Shown: piece after piece, positions 1 to 10,800 of the stretch
Layout: each line of letters starts with the position of its first letter
How positions within the stretch are numbered: the stretch's first letter is position 1
Origin: Cristatella mucedo
Lineage: Eukaryota; Bryozoa; Phylactolaemata; Cristatellidae
Assembly (NCBI GenBank): GCA_009760855.2
Contig: WPIO01000104.1
Location: forward strand, 261,501 to 325,500
Reading direction: 5' to 3'
DNA: 64,000 bases
Program-made: the position numbers and the translations under genes
The notes under the pieces: generated by a model
Databases searched by the model: none
Told to the model about the DNA's origin: nothing
The model's input: only the letters and a program-made list of their open reading frames with translations

Positions 1-830
1 ATCGGGCATCGCGACCATGCGGATCACGACCCCGCGGATCGCTGCTGTAGGGAATTGGAGCGAAGCGCCAATCTGGTTTGATTTTAGGGTGCTCATGAAT
101 TGTTCAGCTGAAGAAAAAAACACCTTTGACCTTGAGCAGTGAGCTGGAGGGTGCAGGAGTTAATGTAGAATCCCGAAGGAGAGCAGGCTTCGGCTCAAGA
201 GCCGACCGAGTGGCGTTTTTTCGTCAGTCCCTTAAAAGCCCGCTCTCTGCAGGAGCGGCTGATAGATGTCGGCTGGCCTGTCAACATCGGCCGTGGCTCA
301 GTTCAGAAGAATTTTCAATAATCTTCCGGCTTTGCGTGCTTTTCGCGGTGCTTATCGTTTTTCGAGTGAATGTAGTAATTCATCACCGAGAGTGAGTGAT
401 CCGCCGCGCCAGGCCCGACGCGCCTCGAAGCCAAGAAACGAGGCCGGTGCCGCTCTCGGACGCCAGAAGGTGGCTGGGGCTACGACCGCCTTGGGCAAGA
501 TTCGTAGTGGTCCACTAATTATGTGTCCGTCCCGCCCCGCCCGCTAGTGCCTCGCCCCGCTTTCTTCTCCCTCTGCGACGCCCTGGTTTAGCCCGGAGAT
601 AATGCACACGTCTTTAACGACCAAGATCGCGAGCTCCACCCCTACAGTTCATGAAAACGACTGGATAGGAATTAAGTTCTCTTAGGGCGCTATGCAAATG
701 GGCCACCACGGCCGAATCTTGAGTTAAATATACAACAATATAAGAGGTTAGCGAGTATATCTTCCGATAATAGTGCAAATAGTTTGCCCAAAAAACCAGA
801 AAGGGAGAGAGTTAAAGAGACACGGGTAGA
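1..830. repeat. Tandem segmental duplication, left segment of copy A
   Basis: Collinear with 45,715-46,670. Shared blocks include the GCGGATCGCT start, GATGTCGGCTGGCCTG at about 264 and 45,942, CGTCTTTAACGACC at about 610 and 46,467, and AATCTTGAGTTAAATATA at about 716 and 46,571. Clearly diverged, with small indels. Copy A lacks the SINE found in copy B. No gene seen; the short frames here are chance. Confidence 0.8.
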
Positions 831-838
831 GAAAGAGA

Positions 839-1424
839 GGGAGACAGAGACAGACAGAGACAGACAGAGACAGACAGAGACAGACAGAGACAGACAGAGA
901 CAGACAGAGACAGACAGAGACAGACAGAGACAGACAGAGACAGACAGAGACAGACAGAGACAGACAGAGACAGACAGAGACAGACAGAGACAGACAGAGA
1001 CAGACAGAGACAGACAGAGACAGACAGAGATCAGACAGAGACAGACAGAGACAGACAGAGACAGACAGAGACAGACAGAGACAGACAGAGACAGACAGAG
1101 ACAGACAGAGACAGACAGAGACAGACAGAGACAGACAGAGACAGACAGACAGAGGCAGACAGAGACAGACAGACAGAGGCAGACAGAGACAGACAGAGAC
1201 AGACAGAGACAGACAGAGACAGACAGAGACAGACAGAGACAGACAGAGACAGACAGAGACAGACAGAGACAGACAGAGACAGACAGAGACAGACAGAGAC
1301 AGACAGAGACAGACAGAGACAGACAGAGACAGACAGAGACAGACAGAGACAGACAGAGACAGACAGAGACTGACAGAGACAGACAGAGACAGACAGAGAC
1401 AGACAGAGACTGACAGAGATTGAC
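839..1424. repeat. 10-bp microsatellite (GAGACAGACA)n, first block
   Basis: About 585 bp of nearly uninterrupted GAGACAGACA units with a few variant units (an inserted T near 1,031, extra ACAG steps near 1,141-1,180, CTGACA units near 1,370-1,425). It is open in several frames only because the unit contains no stop; those frames are not genes. Confidence 0.97.
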
Positions 1425-1465
1425 AGAGAGAGCGAAGGGGAGAGAGAGAGAGCGCGAAGGAGAGA

Positions 1466-1868
1466 GAGAGAGACAGACAGAGACAGACAGAGACAAACAG
1501 AGACAGACAGAGACAGACAGAGACAGACAGAGACAGACAGAGACAGACAGAGACAGACAGAGACAGACAGAGACAGACAGAGACAGACAGAGACTGACAG
1601 AGACAGACAGAGACAGACAGAGACAGACAGAGACAGACAGAGACAGACAGAGACGGACAGAGACGGACAGAGACGGACAGAGACGGACAGAGACGGACAG
1701 AGACGGACAGAGACGGACAGAGACAGACAGAGACAGACAGAGACAGACAGAGACAGACAGAGACAGACAGAGACAGACAGAGACAGACAGAGACAGACAG
1801 AGACAGACAGACAGAGACAGACAGAGACTGACAGAGACAGACAGAGACAGACAGAGACAGACAGAGAG
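1466..1868. repeat. 10-bp microsatellite (GAGACAGACA)n, second block
   Basis: Same unit after a short GA-rich spacer (1,425-1,465). It contains a run of GACGGACAGA variant units at about 1,650-1,730, showing local spread of one mutated unit within the array. Confidence 0.97.
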
Positions 1869-1895
1869 AGCGAAGGGGAGAGAGAGAGAGAGCGA

Positions 1896-1948
<53 letters not shown>

Positions 1949-1950
1949 GG
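1869..1950. repeat. (AG)n purine tract
   Basis: Almost pure AG dinucleotides with GGGG and AAAG interruptions, ending the GA-rich block. The 2,095-2,200 stretch just after it is a GTGCTGCTGC-rich imperfect repeat. Confidence 0.95.
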
Positions 1951-2204
1951 GGAGAGAGAGATCTGGCTAGGAGTCTATTACAGAGCCCCAGCTGGGGTTC
2001 AAGCTTTATACCGTCGCAGTGCTAGGCCTCTGACGAAAAAAGGCCAGCTACCAATTAGAGGATTTAATTAGCATACTGGACTTAACAAGGTTGCTTGACT
2101 TGCAGTGAGTGCTGCTGCTAGTCCCTCTGCTACCACTGTTTCTGCAGTGAGTGCTGCTGCAGCTGCCTGTGCTGGAGGCAGTGCTGCTGCTTAGCTACGA
2201 CATG

Positions 2205-2625
2205 GAAGTAATGTAATGTAATGTAATGTATCTCCGTCTGTAACCCCACAAAGTCACGAGGACCATGTGGGTGTTACGCAGGAGAGTTTTTTATAGCACA
2301 CTCACAGCCTAAGCGGCTCTCGGTAGGCATTCGTTAGCCAACAGACTTCGTCTCACGAAACAAAGAGAAAGTGTAAAGCATAGCAGAGTCAGAAGAGCAG
2401 TTGAGGTAGTGAGTAGCTTCTTGCATTACTGCTGAGACGCTGGTGCATCGTCAGTGAGTCATCGATTGTCTCTACGGCCTCGCTCCTTCGCATTCGGGCG
2501 GCCAGCAGCAGGTAAGCACCTTTCAGCTTCAGCTGAGTACTGATCGAATAGCAATCGCATAGCACACATCTCGGTGGGTTTGAGCAATTATTAGCTGCAT
2601 GATTGGCGTACATTGGCAGATGCTT
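2205..2625 (-). mobile_element. LINE-1 3' end fragment
   Basis: Read on the minus strand it ends in CATTA-type 5-bp repeats (GTAATGTAATGTA on plus, 2,211-2,230), preceded by the family 3' UTR that also occurs at 50,945-51,130, 32,395-32,580 and 7,380-7,500. Heavily 5'-truncated; codes for nothing intact. Confidence 0.82.
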
Positions 2626-2679
2626 TGGTTTAAGCCGATCTGCGGTAGATATAAATGAGCATTATAATCTCAGAGATCC

Positions 2680-3190
2680 TAAGGTTTCCATAAATTCTAA
2701 TCTCGTTCTTGTCGAATCGTTCCTTGTACAGTGCTCGAATCTTTGTAGCATAGAGCCTGCTTAGAAGCTACCCTTAGAAGAATGGAACCAAGACTGTTTG
2801 CATAACCGGGATCATTTACCTATACATGTTATATATTATATCATATATATGCATATTATTTACATAATATATATATATATATATATATTTCAATATATAT
2901 TTCATTTGTATAGCTCTCTATCCAGGCGCTTTGCAAATGCCTCGTGGCTCGAGGTTACGGCCTGGTAGTCAAAGGCTAGTGACTTGCCCCTGAACCAGGC
3001 CGACATTTTCAATGTGCCTTATGGCCGGTACCGTAGAAGAGGAGTGTAGAATACTTAGAAATAACGGACGTGGAGCAAAAATGGCCACTCAATAGAGACC
3101 CGACAGGCTAGATTACTGTACAGAGTCGACCCTGCCCATAAAAGGAGGCATCACATTGAATACAGATACTGGAATGAATAAGCTGCATGT
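2680..3190. repeat. Segmental duplication, continuation in copy A
   Basis: Collinear with 46,925-47,465: TTCTAATCTCG at the left, CTCTCTATCCAGGCGCTTTGC in the middle, AAAAATGGCC further right. Diverged, with different dinucleotide tracts (TA here; CA plus TA in copy B). Confidence 0.8.
2905..3010 (-). mobile_element. SINE-B, tRNA-like SINE with LINE-2-like tail
   Basis: On the minus strand: a tRNA-like head (GGCCTGGTTCAGGGGCAAG ... CCAGGC) followed by AGCGCCTGGATAGAGAGCTATACAAATG, which resembles the LINE-2 3' end. The duplicated copy is at about 47,190-47,310. Too degenerate to name promoter boxes with confidence. Confidence 0.55.
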
Positions 3191-3317
3191 GGCTCCGTTC
3201 AGTAAATGGGTGAATGAAGATCTCGCCTAAATATCACCTAACTCTTGGAACCATTGAAAACTCGATCGTGAAAACTTAAGTTTACTGCAGCTGATCGAGA
3301 GCATGGTCAGCGTCCGA

Positions 3318-3550
3318 GTGTTGGCACTCTGAAGTGGGAGCACTGGCTAGCACGTGCACTACTCAGTGTGGGCACTGAGCACAGTGTGGGCACTCTGCTG
3401 TGTGAGCATTGGCCAGCGTGGGCACTGGGCATAGCGTGGGCACTGGGCACAGCGTGGGCACTGGGCATAGTGTGGGCACTGGGCACAGTGGGGGCACTGG
3501 GCACAGTGGGGGCACAATGCAGTGTGAGCACTGGCCAGCATGGGCACGTG
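3318..3550. repeat. 18-bp GC-rich minisatellite
   Basis: Imperfect tandem units of GTGGGCACTGGGCACAGC, best preserved at 3,417-3,515 and decaying to both sides. Frames open on both strands here (repeats of the type AVPSAH) only translate the repeat. Copy B has no equivalent; its LINE block 47,640-54,390 replaces it. Confidence 0.92.
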
Positions 3551-4361
3551 GCTTCGGGCAGTACCATTTATCGACACTTGTCTACTGAGGGTGAATCGAT
3601 CATACAAGTGACAGGATATTAAAACGCATTAAACAGCGATGTCAACGTTTTTTTCTAAAAACAAAGGCACGATGACAAAGATTGAAGTTCAAGCATTAAG
3701 CTTGTTGCAAGCATACTCAGCCTGGATGCACTAAATATTAGCACGGCATCAAAGTAAAGACAGGTCAATTTAATCCGAGTAATGATTGGTTCGTGAGCCG
3801 CTCGATAGCACACGAGCGGATGGAGCGACCAGTGCGAATTTTGCGATGACACCGTAAGGCAGGGGCGTCCATTGCAGTGGGTGCCGGCAGAATAGACGGC
3901 AAACCTTCGCTGCTCGCGTATCTCGTAGTCTAATCTCCACCGCAATCTCGTCCGAGCTCGGCAATGGCCTAGCGGTGAGCTTCGCGGCTCCACATCGTGC
4001 CACTTTAAGCAGCAAGCAGGGGACATCCACTGAAGTGAAGCAAGCGTCACATTCCGGCCTCGTCCTTGAAACTTGTCTCAATTTCTTGCCTCGTCTCGTA
4101 GGTGCGTCTGGTGCTCGGCGTCTTGCTCATAGAATTAATATATCCTTTGGCATGCGAAATCTCGTTTCCATTCTCCGGAGTGTCGGTCCGAACAGCATGG
4201 CTCGGAGCACGAGGGAGGCGGCAGCTAGGGGGAAGCAGTGACGGAGGGAGCAGGGAGGATAGGTGAGGGAGAGAAGTGAGGGAGGGAGCAGGGGGCAGCA
4301 GTGATGAGGTGGATTGAATAGTTAGCGTCCCACCCCTAATGGCAGCGACGGCTGTGTGACA
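3551..4361. other. Unassigned flank, no gene seen
   Basis: No recognisable coding or repeat family. 4,195-4,320 is purine-rich (GGGAGGGAGCAGGG-type). Overlapping frames on both strands share no protein motif and look like chance. Confidence 0.5.
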
Positions 4362-4609
4362 GCTGCTCAGACCCTCCTCCTCCTCCAACCAGCAGAAAGA
4401 GACATCTATGGCCATCTACTATCGGCTTAGCGGCTACTGGGTGAATCGCGTTTTCCCTCGCCAAAGAAGCAGAGCAGTGCTCTGTTAACCGGATGCAGAC
4501 GGAGAAAGGTCCTCCGAGGAGCCTCTGAGTTACAGTACCTTAATACTCTGTGTAAAGAAGCGAACCAAGCACAATGTATACTCTCCTTCTTGTCAAAGTG
4601 ATTGCCGAG

Positions 4610-5690
4610 CTACAGATCTAGGCTTTTACTTCTGTGCAGATGATACACTGCCATAACTATGCTTTGATCCCTTCCAGCATGCTAGCCATTCGAACTGTCT
4701 CAAATCTCTTGCCTCATGAATTGCTGACATCCGCACTTCTATGGCAGTAAACTATCTCAAATTGAATGACGATAAAAACAAAATTATCGGTTATCGGCAA
4801 ATTAAGTGTGACTCACATCGAAAAGCCTAACATTCAATACCGACTCAGTCAGCACATCTCGTGTACCATCGGCACGAAATCTGGGTGTCCTGTTCAAATA
4901 TGACCCTCACTAGACGACCACATTAGCTCCATTGTCAAGTCTGCGGACTTTCAGCTGAGCGAAATTTCCGAAATTCGGGTCTGCTTAGATAGAGATACTA
5001 CAATAAAATTGGTCCGTGCATTTTTTGACATAGTGTCTCGATGTCTGTAACCTTTTTCCTTTTAGTCTGTCAACCCGTGCAATCAGGCCCTTACAGTTGG
5101 TGGAAAAATCGGTGGTCAGACTTGTGTGTTGAGCGTCGCACTTGCCACAATACACCTCGTTTTTGCTTATCTACTCAGGGTCCCTGTCGCAGAGTGCATA
5201 GACTAACAGGTACCGCCGTCTCTCATTCTTATGTTCTTTTATTCTCTCGCTCCGGATTCTATCAGAACTACTCCACAACCAGGCAATTTATCTTATCGGC
5301 TGCTTTTCTGAATCGGTCGGTCCGGCTTCGCCTCGGACCAACGTAAAACGCTTCGAAGACTTCCTTTAGTTCCTAAGCTCCCAAAGCCCGAAACTCACTC
5401 CCCAACTGACGTCACATTGTTCTCTCGTCTGACGACATTAAAAAAAAGCTGAAAATGCAGCCTTTTCTCACCGAATCCACTGGGTTCTTGTGGCTAGTCT
5501 TGCATGTACTTATTGGACCTTAGACTGAACGTTGTATCACTAACCATATAATGCACCTTTGCACTTTGCGTGTTACCACTGACCAAACGGTCATGTTTGC
5601 TTTAAAGCACACCCAAATTCTCTGGAAAGAGATTATGTTCTCCGAGGACGCTATACAAGCGTATTAGTCTTATTATTATTAATCAAATCT
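4610..5690 (+). mobile_element. LINE-2 fragment (RT C-terminal half to 3' end), degenerate
   Basis: Starts at the CTTTTACTTCTGTGCAGATGA block (palm 'YADD' region, here damaged) and runs through the thumb/C-terminal region to a 3' end of GCGCTATACAAG plus CTTATTATTATT at about 5,668-5,683. Many frameshifts. Older than the duplication, because copy B has it at 54,640-55,430, truncated. Confidence 0.8.
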
Positions 5691-6339
5691 AGGAAGACTT
5701 ACTTACGCATTTTTGTGTGTCCAATGCATTCTCTTGCATGGATGTGTGTTTTCTGCTTTGATCTGATTTAAGCCAATGTGAAATAACTTAGAATGAATCG
5801 AGTAAAACGAGGCTCGCGGTACTCGAAATTACTATACCTCTCGCAATGCGGCGAGTTTCGCGAGAGCGTTCTGACATGTGCCCGATAGTTTAGCGCGTTC
5901 CCAACTTCGAGTTAAAGAATTGCCATTTCATCTAGGCGTGCACTGATGCAGTTTTTTGAGAATTTTTAACTAACTTTACGATCCGCTGACATGGCAGCCT
6001 CGTTCGTATAGCATAGGGGAAATAACCGCCGAGGTATTGACTAACATCGCTGCAGATGACGATTAAAGACTTCCAGCTACAGGAAAAACGCGTCTAGGTC
6101 ATCAACAGGGATCATTGACGGACGTGGCTACGGCCAGCGTGCGACTCTGACGTACCCTAATTTGGCGGCGCGTGCTGAGCGGGCTGAGGCTGCAGCAGCA
6201 GCATCAGCGCTAGTGCAGCCGCTGCTGCTGCTGCGGTTTCCTTTCGCTGAGCATTCTATGAGCTATGGAACAGGATTTCTTCCCGCAAGCAACGAGGTTC
6301 GCTTACTGATGAACTTGGTACATTGAATTTAATGTATTT

Positions 6340-6385
6340 ATTAAATTATTTATTTATTTTATTTATTGAACGAATTTGTATTGAA
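6340..6385. repeat. ATTT-rich simple sequence
   Basis: TTATTTATTTATTTTATTTATT-type tract, also present in copy B at about 55,565-55,605. The conserved flank after it (6,430-7,080) has no convincing gene: an 87-codon Cys-rich plus-strand frame persists in both copies, but with many replacement changes. Confidence 0.8.
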
Positions 6386-7090
6386 TAACTGAGCTATTAA
6401 TAATTTATTTTGGGACGTTAATAATGAGTTTGTGAGAGGAGTGTGCAGTAAAAAAGTCTTCTTCAAGCCAGCGTGTACGCAGAAAGCCACAAAATCGTTT
6501 AGGTATGCCGTGTGCGCCTGCGGCTTCTGCTGTTGTAATCAGCGAAGCACCCTGACACTACCGTACGCGCCTCACCTCTGGCCAAACGTTAAGCCATTGA
6601 CGCAGCACTGCGTCAGGCCACTAATGTATGCTAAATGTCTTGACGTCTGCTGCGATTCATTGAGCTTTCGTATATGTACGCGTTGTGAGAAATAAAGAGA
6701 GAGAGAGAGAGTCTCGTTTACCGCTCACGTTCGCGCTCCGTGTCTCCACGAGACTTCACGAGAACAGTCGCAGCCGGAGCCACTGTAAGACGACAGGCAC
6801 CTTTAGTAAGAGCCACTGCATGCGGTCATTGCATAATGATGAACGCCAATTACGCCTGCAAAGATGAATTATGTATTAGCGTTGTCCATTTAAAGCGTAC
6901 ATTAATCTAACTATAAATAATATGCACTAGTATTACCTGGATGAGGCAAACATTAGGAGTTCCAAGCTACTGTCAGAGCGTTAGGTCACAGCTTAACACA
7001 GCTGACGGTTTCACGGCATAAGAAAATTGCGCCAATGTCAAACGGCAAACGAAAAATCGCACAGCAATGACTATAATCCTTCGGTTTGGA

Positions 7091-7512
7091 GGATTATCAG
7101 TTTCAGCCTGTTCGCGCCCTCAGGTCCTGTGTGGACAATAGATTAGCTGTCCCGTTCCTCCGCTTAAAGACAGTTGGCGACAGAAGCTTTAGCTCTGCAG
7201 GTCCTAGACTGTGGAACTCGCTTCCACAATTCTTGCGCAACGACAACTACTCTCCTACTGCCGGCTGTGGCACGTCATTTTCAGCGGTCCTGAGCTGCTA
7301 CTTCTATGCTACTCACCTCAACTGCTCTCCTGACTCTGCTTGGCTTCCCACACTTTTTCTTTGTTGAGTGAGACAAAGTCTGTTGGCGACCGAATGCGTA
7401 CCGAAAGCCGCTTAGGCTGTGAGTGAGCTATACAAAACTCTTCTGCGTAACACCCACATAGTCTTTATGAATTTATTGAGTTACAGTCGGAGATTCATTA
7501 AATTACATGACA
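7091..7512 (+). mobile_element. LINE-1 3' end, insertion specific to copy A
   Basis: About 420 bp with the LINE-1 C-terminal peptide (frame with FLRLKTVGDRSFSSAGPRLW) and the family 3' end with degenerate CATTA units. Gene B has an uninterrupted site here: about 56,320 reads straight from TTTGGA into the TAGCGTGCAG seen at 7,514. It lies just downstream of the gene A stop, antisense to the gene. A TTTATT at 7,472-7,477 gives an AATAAA on the gene strand about 230 nt after the stop. Confidence 0.85.
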
Positions 7513-7708
7513 TTAGCGTGCAGCAGCCGTCATCGGACAGCAAAGCAACTAACGAATTGCCTTGTAGCCAACGCGACTTGTAGAGCCAAGTTGCGACATA
7601 GATCTTCGAGGTCTATTCGACACTTGCAACACGCTTGCCCCAATTAATTGTGAGAAAATTGACCGATAATCTCTCTGGCAACAAATGCTGGTGACGTTGC
7701 AAGTTTAA

Positions 7709-7817
7709 CTACATCCTCTCTTCCAGCTTGAGACGTATGGGGTGGCTGGGTGCAGTGCGTAAAATTCCCATTAACACCGGCTTAGGAATTATAGTTGGGT
7801 GCGGCTTAACGACGAAC
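7709..7817 (-). CDS. CYP4: Gene A exon 12 (C-terminus, residues 478-513, TAG stop)
   Basis: 109 nt, acceptor GTATTTCAG, in phase 2. It ends in [20 protein letters not shown] and then LKLEERM, the CYP4 C-terminal 'P-P-LILR---GI-V-L--R' strand. The TAG stop is at 7,709-7,711. The open frame continues upstream into the intron, which should not be counted as coding. Confidence 0.92.
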
Positions 7818-10800
7818 CTGAAATACAAAATCAGCAAATGAACGTCGAGTGATATCGTTTGATGTTCGTGGTACCACGTGTTACAACGTGGTACCACGTA
7901 GGGAAGAGAAAGCGTTCGCAGAAATGGCACCATCCTGTTAGACAGCGAGCGTACTGGCGCAAATGCAAGTATTGGCGAGCGACTTCCCCGACCAGGGCGA
8001 CAGACAGGCGCCACGCCCTCGGACGCTTGTGATTCCGCTCGCCTGCTCACCTTCTAAGCACGCGAGCCACAATGAGTTTCAACTCGTTCATAGCGAGGCT
8101 TTGACCGATGCAGTTGCTGAAAAATTAAGCGCATGAGATTTCAGTTTAGTTCAATGCTGCGTGATCAAGAAAACGGAACTTAACTTGCTGCAATGATTTG
8201 AGGACTCTGGGAAAATAGAGTAGGTGAACCCTGTTCACCCACAGTACGTAGTACCACCGAGATCTTACCTAGCCCGATTGTCTACCAGCTGAAGCAGTCA
8301 AACGTCATGACATCTCGAGTAAAAACAAGAGACTTCTCAGGTCCCAGAATGGGACAAAGCCAGTGTATGCGACGGATCCCCCATCAAATGATGTGCTTTC
8401 CAAAAGTTTGTAAAGCAAAGAGCACGTTCTATCCTCGCATCTATCGTCTCAAAAAGAAAGTTATCAGTCCAGGTACTTAGCAAAAAGAAATTAGCATATT
8501 TATATTGTTTACTTATTTTATTTATATTTTTTATATTTATATTTTATATTTATTTCATACTGCGTATGTATGAAAGCAAGGTTTTTTTGACAGGCAGCAG
8601 AGCCTCAAACTTAATGTCCTACAGCACCGGGTGCATTTACCTCGATTTATCAAGGTTAAACCATTTATTAAAAAAGTCGCATACGATGCTGGGATCTGCA
8701 ATTTGCTATTTGCAGATGTTTTCCTTCCGGGTAACTTCGAGGGTATATGTGGTTTGCACAATCATTTTTTAATTTTATTTGAAAATGGTTAAAACTTTCA
8801 ATCTCATTCCTAGCATTGTTATCCATTTAAAGGTCCCATAAAGAGACACTCGATTGTTGGACATATCTGACATTGCCAAATAATTGGACCAGGTTAATAC
8901 TTTGAATGTAATACTAAAGCATGTCCGTTACACCCAAAGATAACTAACTTTTTTTCTAGGAAGTTAACATGTCCTGAGATGGAAGCTTTTTATGTAGCTA
9001 GTAATAAATTCTGAAGTCTTGGAGCAACGGAACACCAAAGGTAATTCGTTCCGAAAGAAAAGAGGCTACGAAGGGCAGATCGCCTTTCACCACTTGCGAA
9101 TGTCACCAATTAAGAAAAATAGGTCTTAGCAAGTGAGTGAATGGACGTAATCCTGATTGAGTACCCTCGAATAAACTCTTCTTGATGGGCTGCGAGTGCA
9201 GATTGGTGAGAATAAGTGGATTCGGTAGCTGCAATGTTAACCGAAAGATAATTTACCTGATCAGATTCTTGCACCAACGAAATGCGTCTGAAGTAGCGAG
9301 TTACTGACGTCTATTCAGTATGCCTTGAAGGCGTAGCCGAGCTTAGCTGCGGTTTTCTTATTATAACGAATCCGAATTTATAGGTACTATTTAGGTAACC
9401 ATAGGCAAACGTACTGAGCTGTTCATTCAGTTTAAAGCCATTTCAGGTGACGACACACATATACCATGCAGAGGCAACAGGAAACATTCAGACCCAGCTA
9501 AATCAGAAAGCCATTCCGTCCAATTTCAGGCTGCCACAAGGTTTTCTTATGTCTTACAGGTTGCTCCTATCGTATCTCACATTGACAAATTTCAAAGAGC
9601 ACAGCTATGACTGATTGCAACACTCTAAGCCGTAGCTCACCGTGGTCCTGCCGAGAAGGGTACGTAAGCGTAAGGGTGAATCTTGACGATGTTTTCCGGG
9701 GAGAACCGCTCGGGCTTGAACTCCTACAAAATAAAGGATCGTTAAAAACGGGAGCCGGCTTGCACCACTGTAAGTCGGGAAGCTGGCACGAGCTCAAATC
9801 GCCGAGCGTATCGTGCAACGTGACTGCTAAGTTAATATGAGATCAAGTTTGCATACAAAAACCTATTCATTCAATCAAGCAGTGCCCCGCCGAGATATGT
9901 CTTCAACGTGGGTAAAGCAAGCTTAAATATTTAAGCAAAAGCTTTCAAACTCTCTGCTTCACGGAAAACGAATATTACTCTTGACAGTTCAATCACACTG
10001 GTCGCAGCTCAATCAGTAGAACATACTCGTGACCAAGGGTGAGATCCTTATCTACTCGAGCCGAAAATATTCTATTCAGTGTTCATTCTCGCCGAAGATG
10101 GCCTCGTCTACTCACTCTGTGTTTTATACACGTAGGTATAATGATCAGCTAATTCAACATATATGCACACGCAAAATATTTGTGGAAGCATCTTCATCGG
10201 TTTCGTTCAAATATTAACTGCAGCTGTACTAAGTTTTGAGAACGTGGTGACGACGGTCACACAACTTCATCAACTTTTAGAAGATTATATTTCAGAATTT
10301 TATTTTATTTATTCTTTGCTTATTGTATGTATTGGAATTGCAAAGATTTTAGAAGACTTATCAGACGAGCCGAGTCTTTTAGTCCAGCCACGCACGCTCG
10401 GGATGTTTTATGAGTAGCAGTTCCCCTCAAGGCTCGCTAATTTAAGCCGGCTTAGTAACCTAAACAGTGACTTCATTCACCATTCAAGTCATACGAGTTT
10501 ACTTGCTGTTCAGTTTGACTGCAAATGGTTTCCAGTCGCTCTATATCTTAGTATTTTGAAAATATAAGTATAATAGTGAATTCAAATGTATACATGTGAA
10601 AATCATTTTAGCAGGTTTCACACCAGTTTTTTATTATGACACTAGCCGATTAAAAAGCCTCTTTTATATAGCAAAACCATTATAGACAGAAGTGACTTTA
10701 CGGATATCACCACTGCTTGCACTGTGTGGCAATGAAGTATCGACAACCTCAGGATTTGACCCAAAGACCACGGGACAGAGGTCATGAAGAGTAAACGCCT

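Noticed and set aside
839-1868. Possible CRISPR-like array
   Set aside because: Contiguous 10-bp units with no spacers, in a eukaryotic sequence; it is a microsatellite.
784-2025. Long open frames on both strands across the GACAGA array
   Set aside because: The repeat unit lacks stop codons in several frames; the products are pure repeats with no domain and no splice or start context.
3307-3622. Overlapping frames on both strands in the GGGCACTG minisatellite
   Set aside because: Translation of an 18-bp repeat; no other support.
6432-6695. Cys-rich 87-codon plus frame, also open in copy B (55,672-55,926)
   Set aside because: Both copies are open simply because the tracts are about 94% identical; many differences change amino acids and there is no family match or start context.
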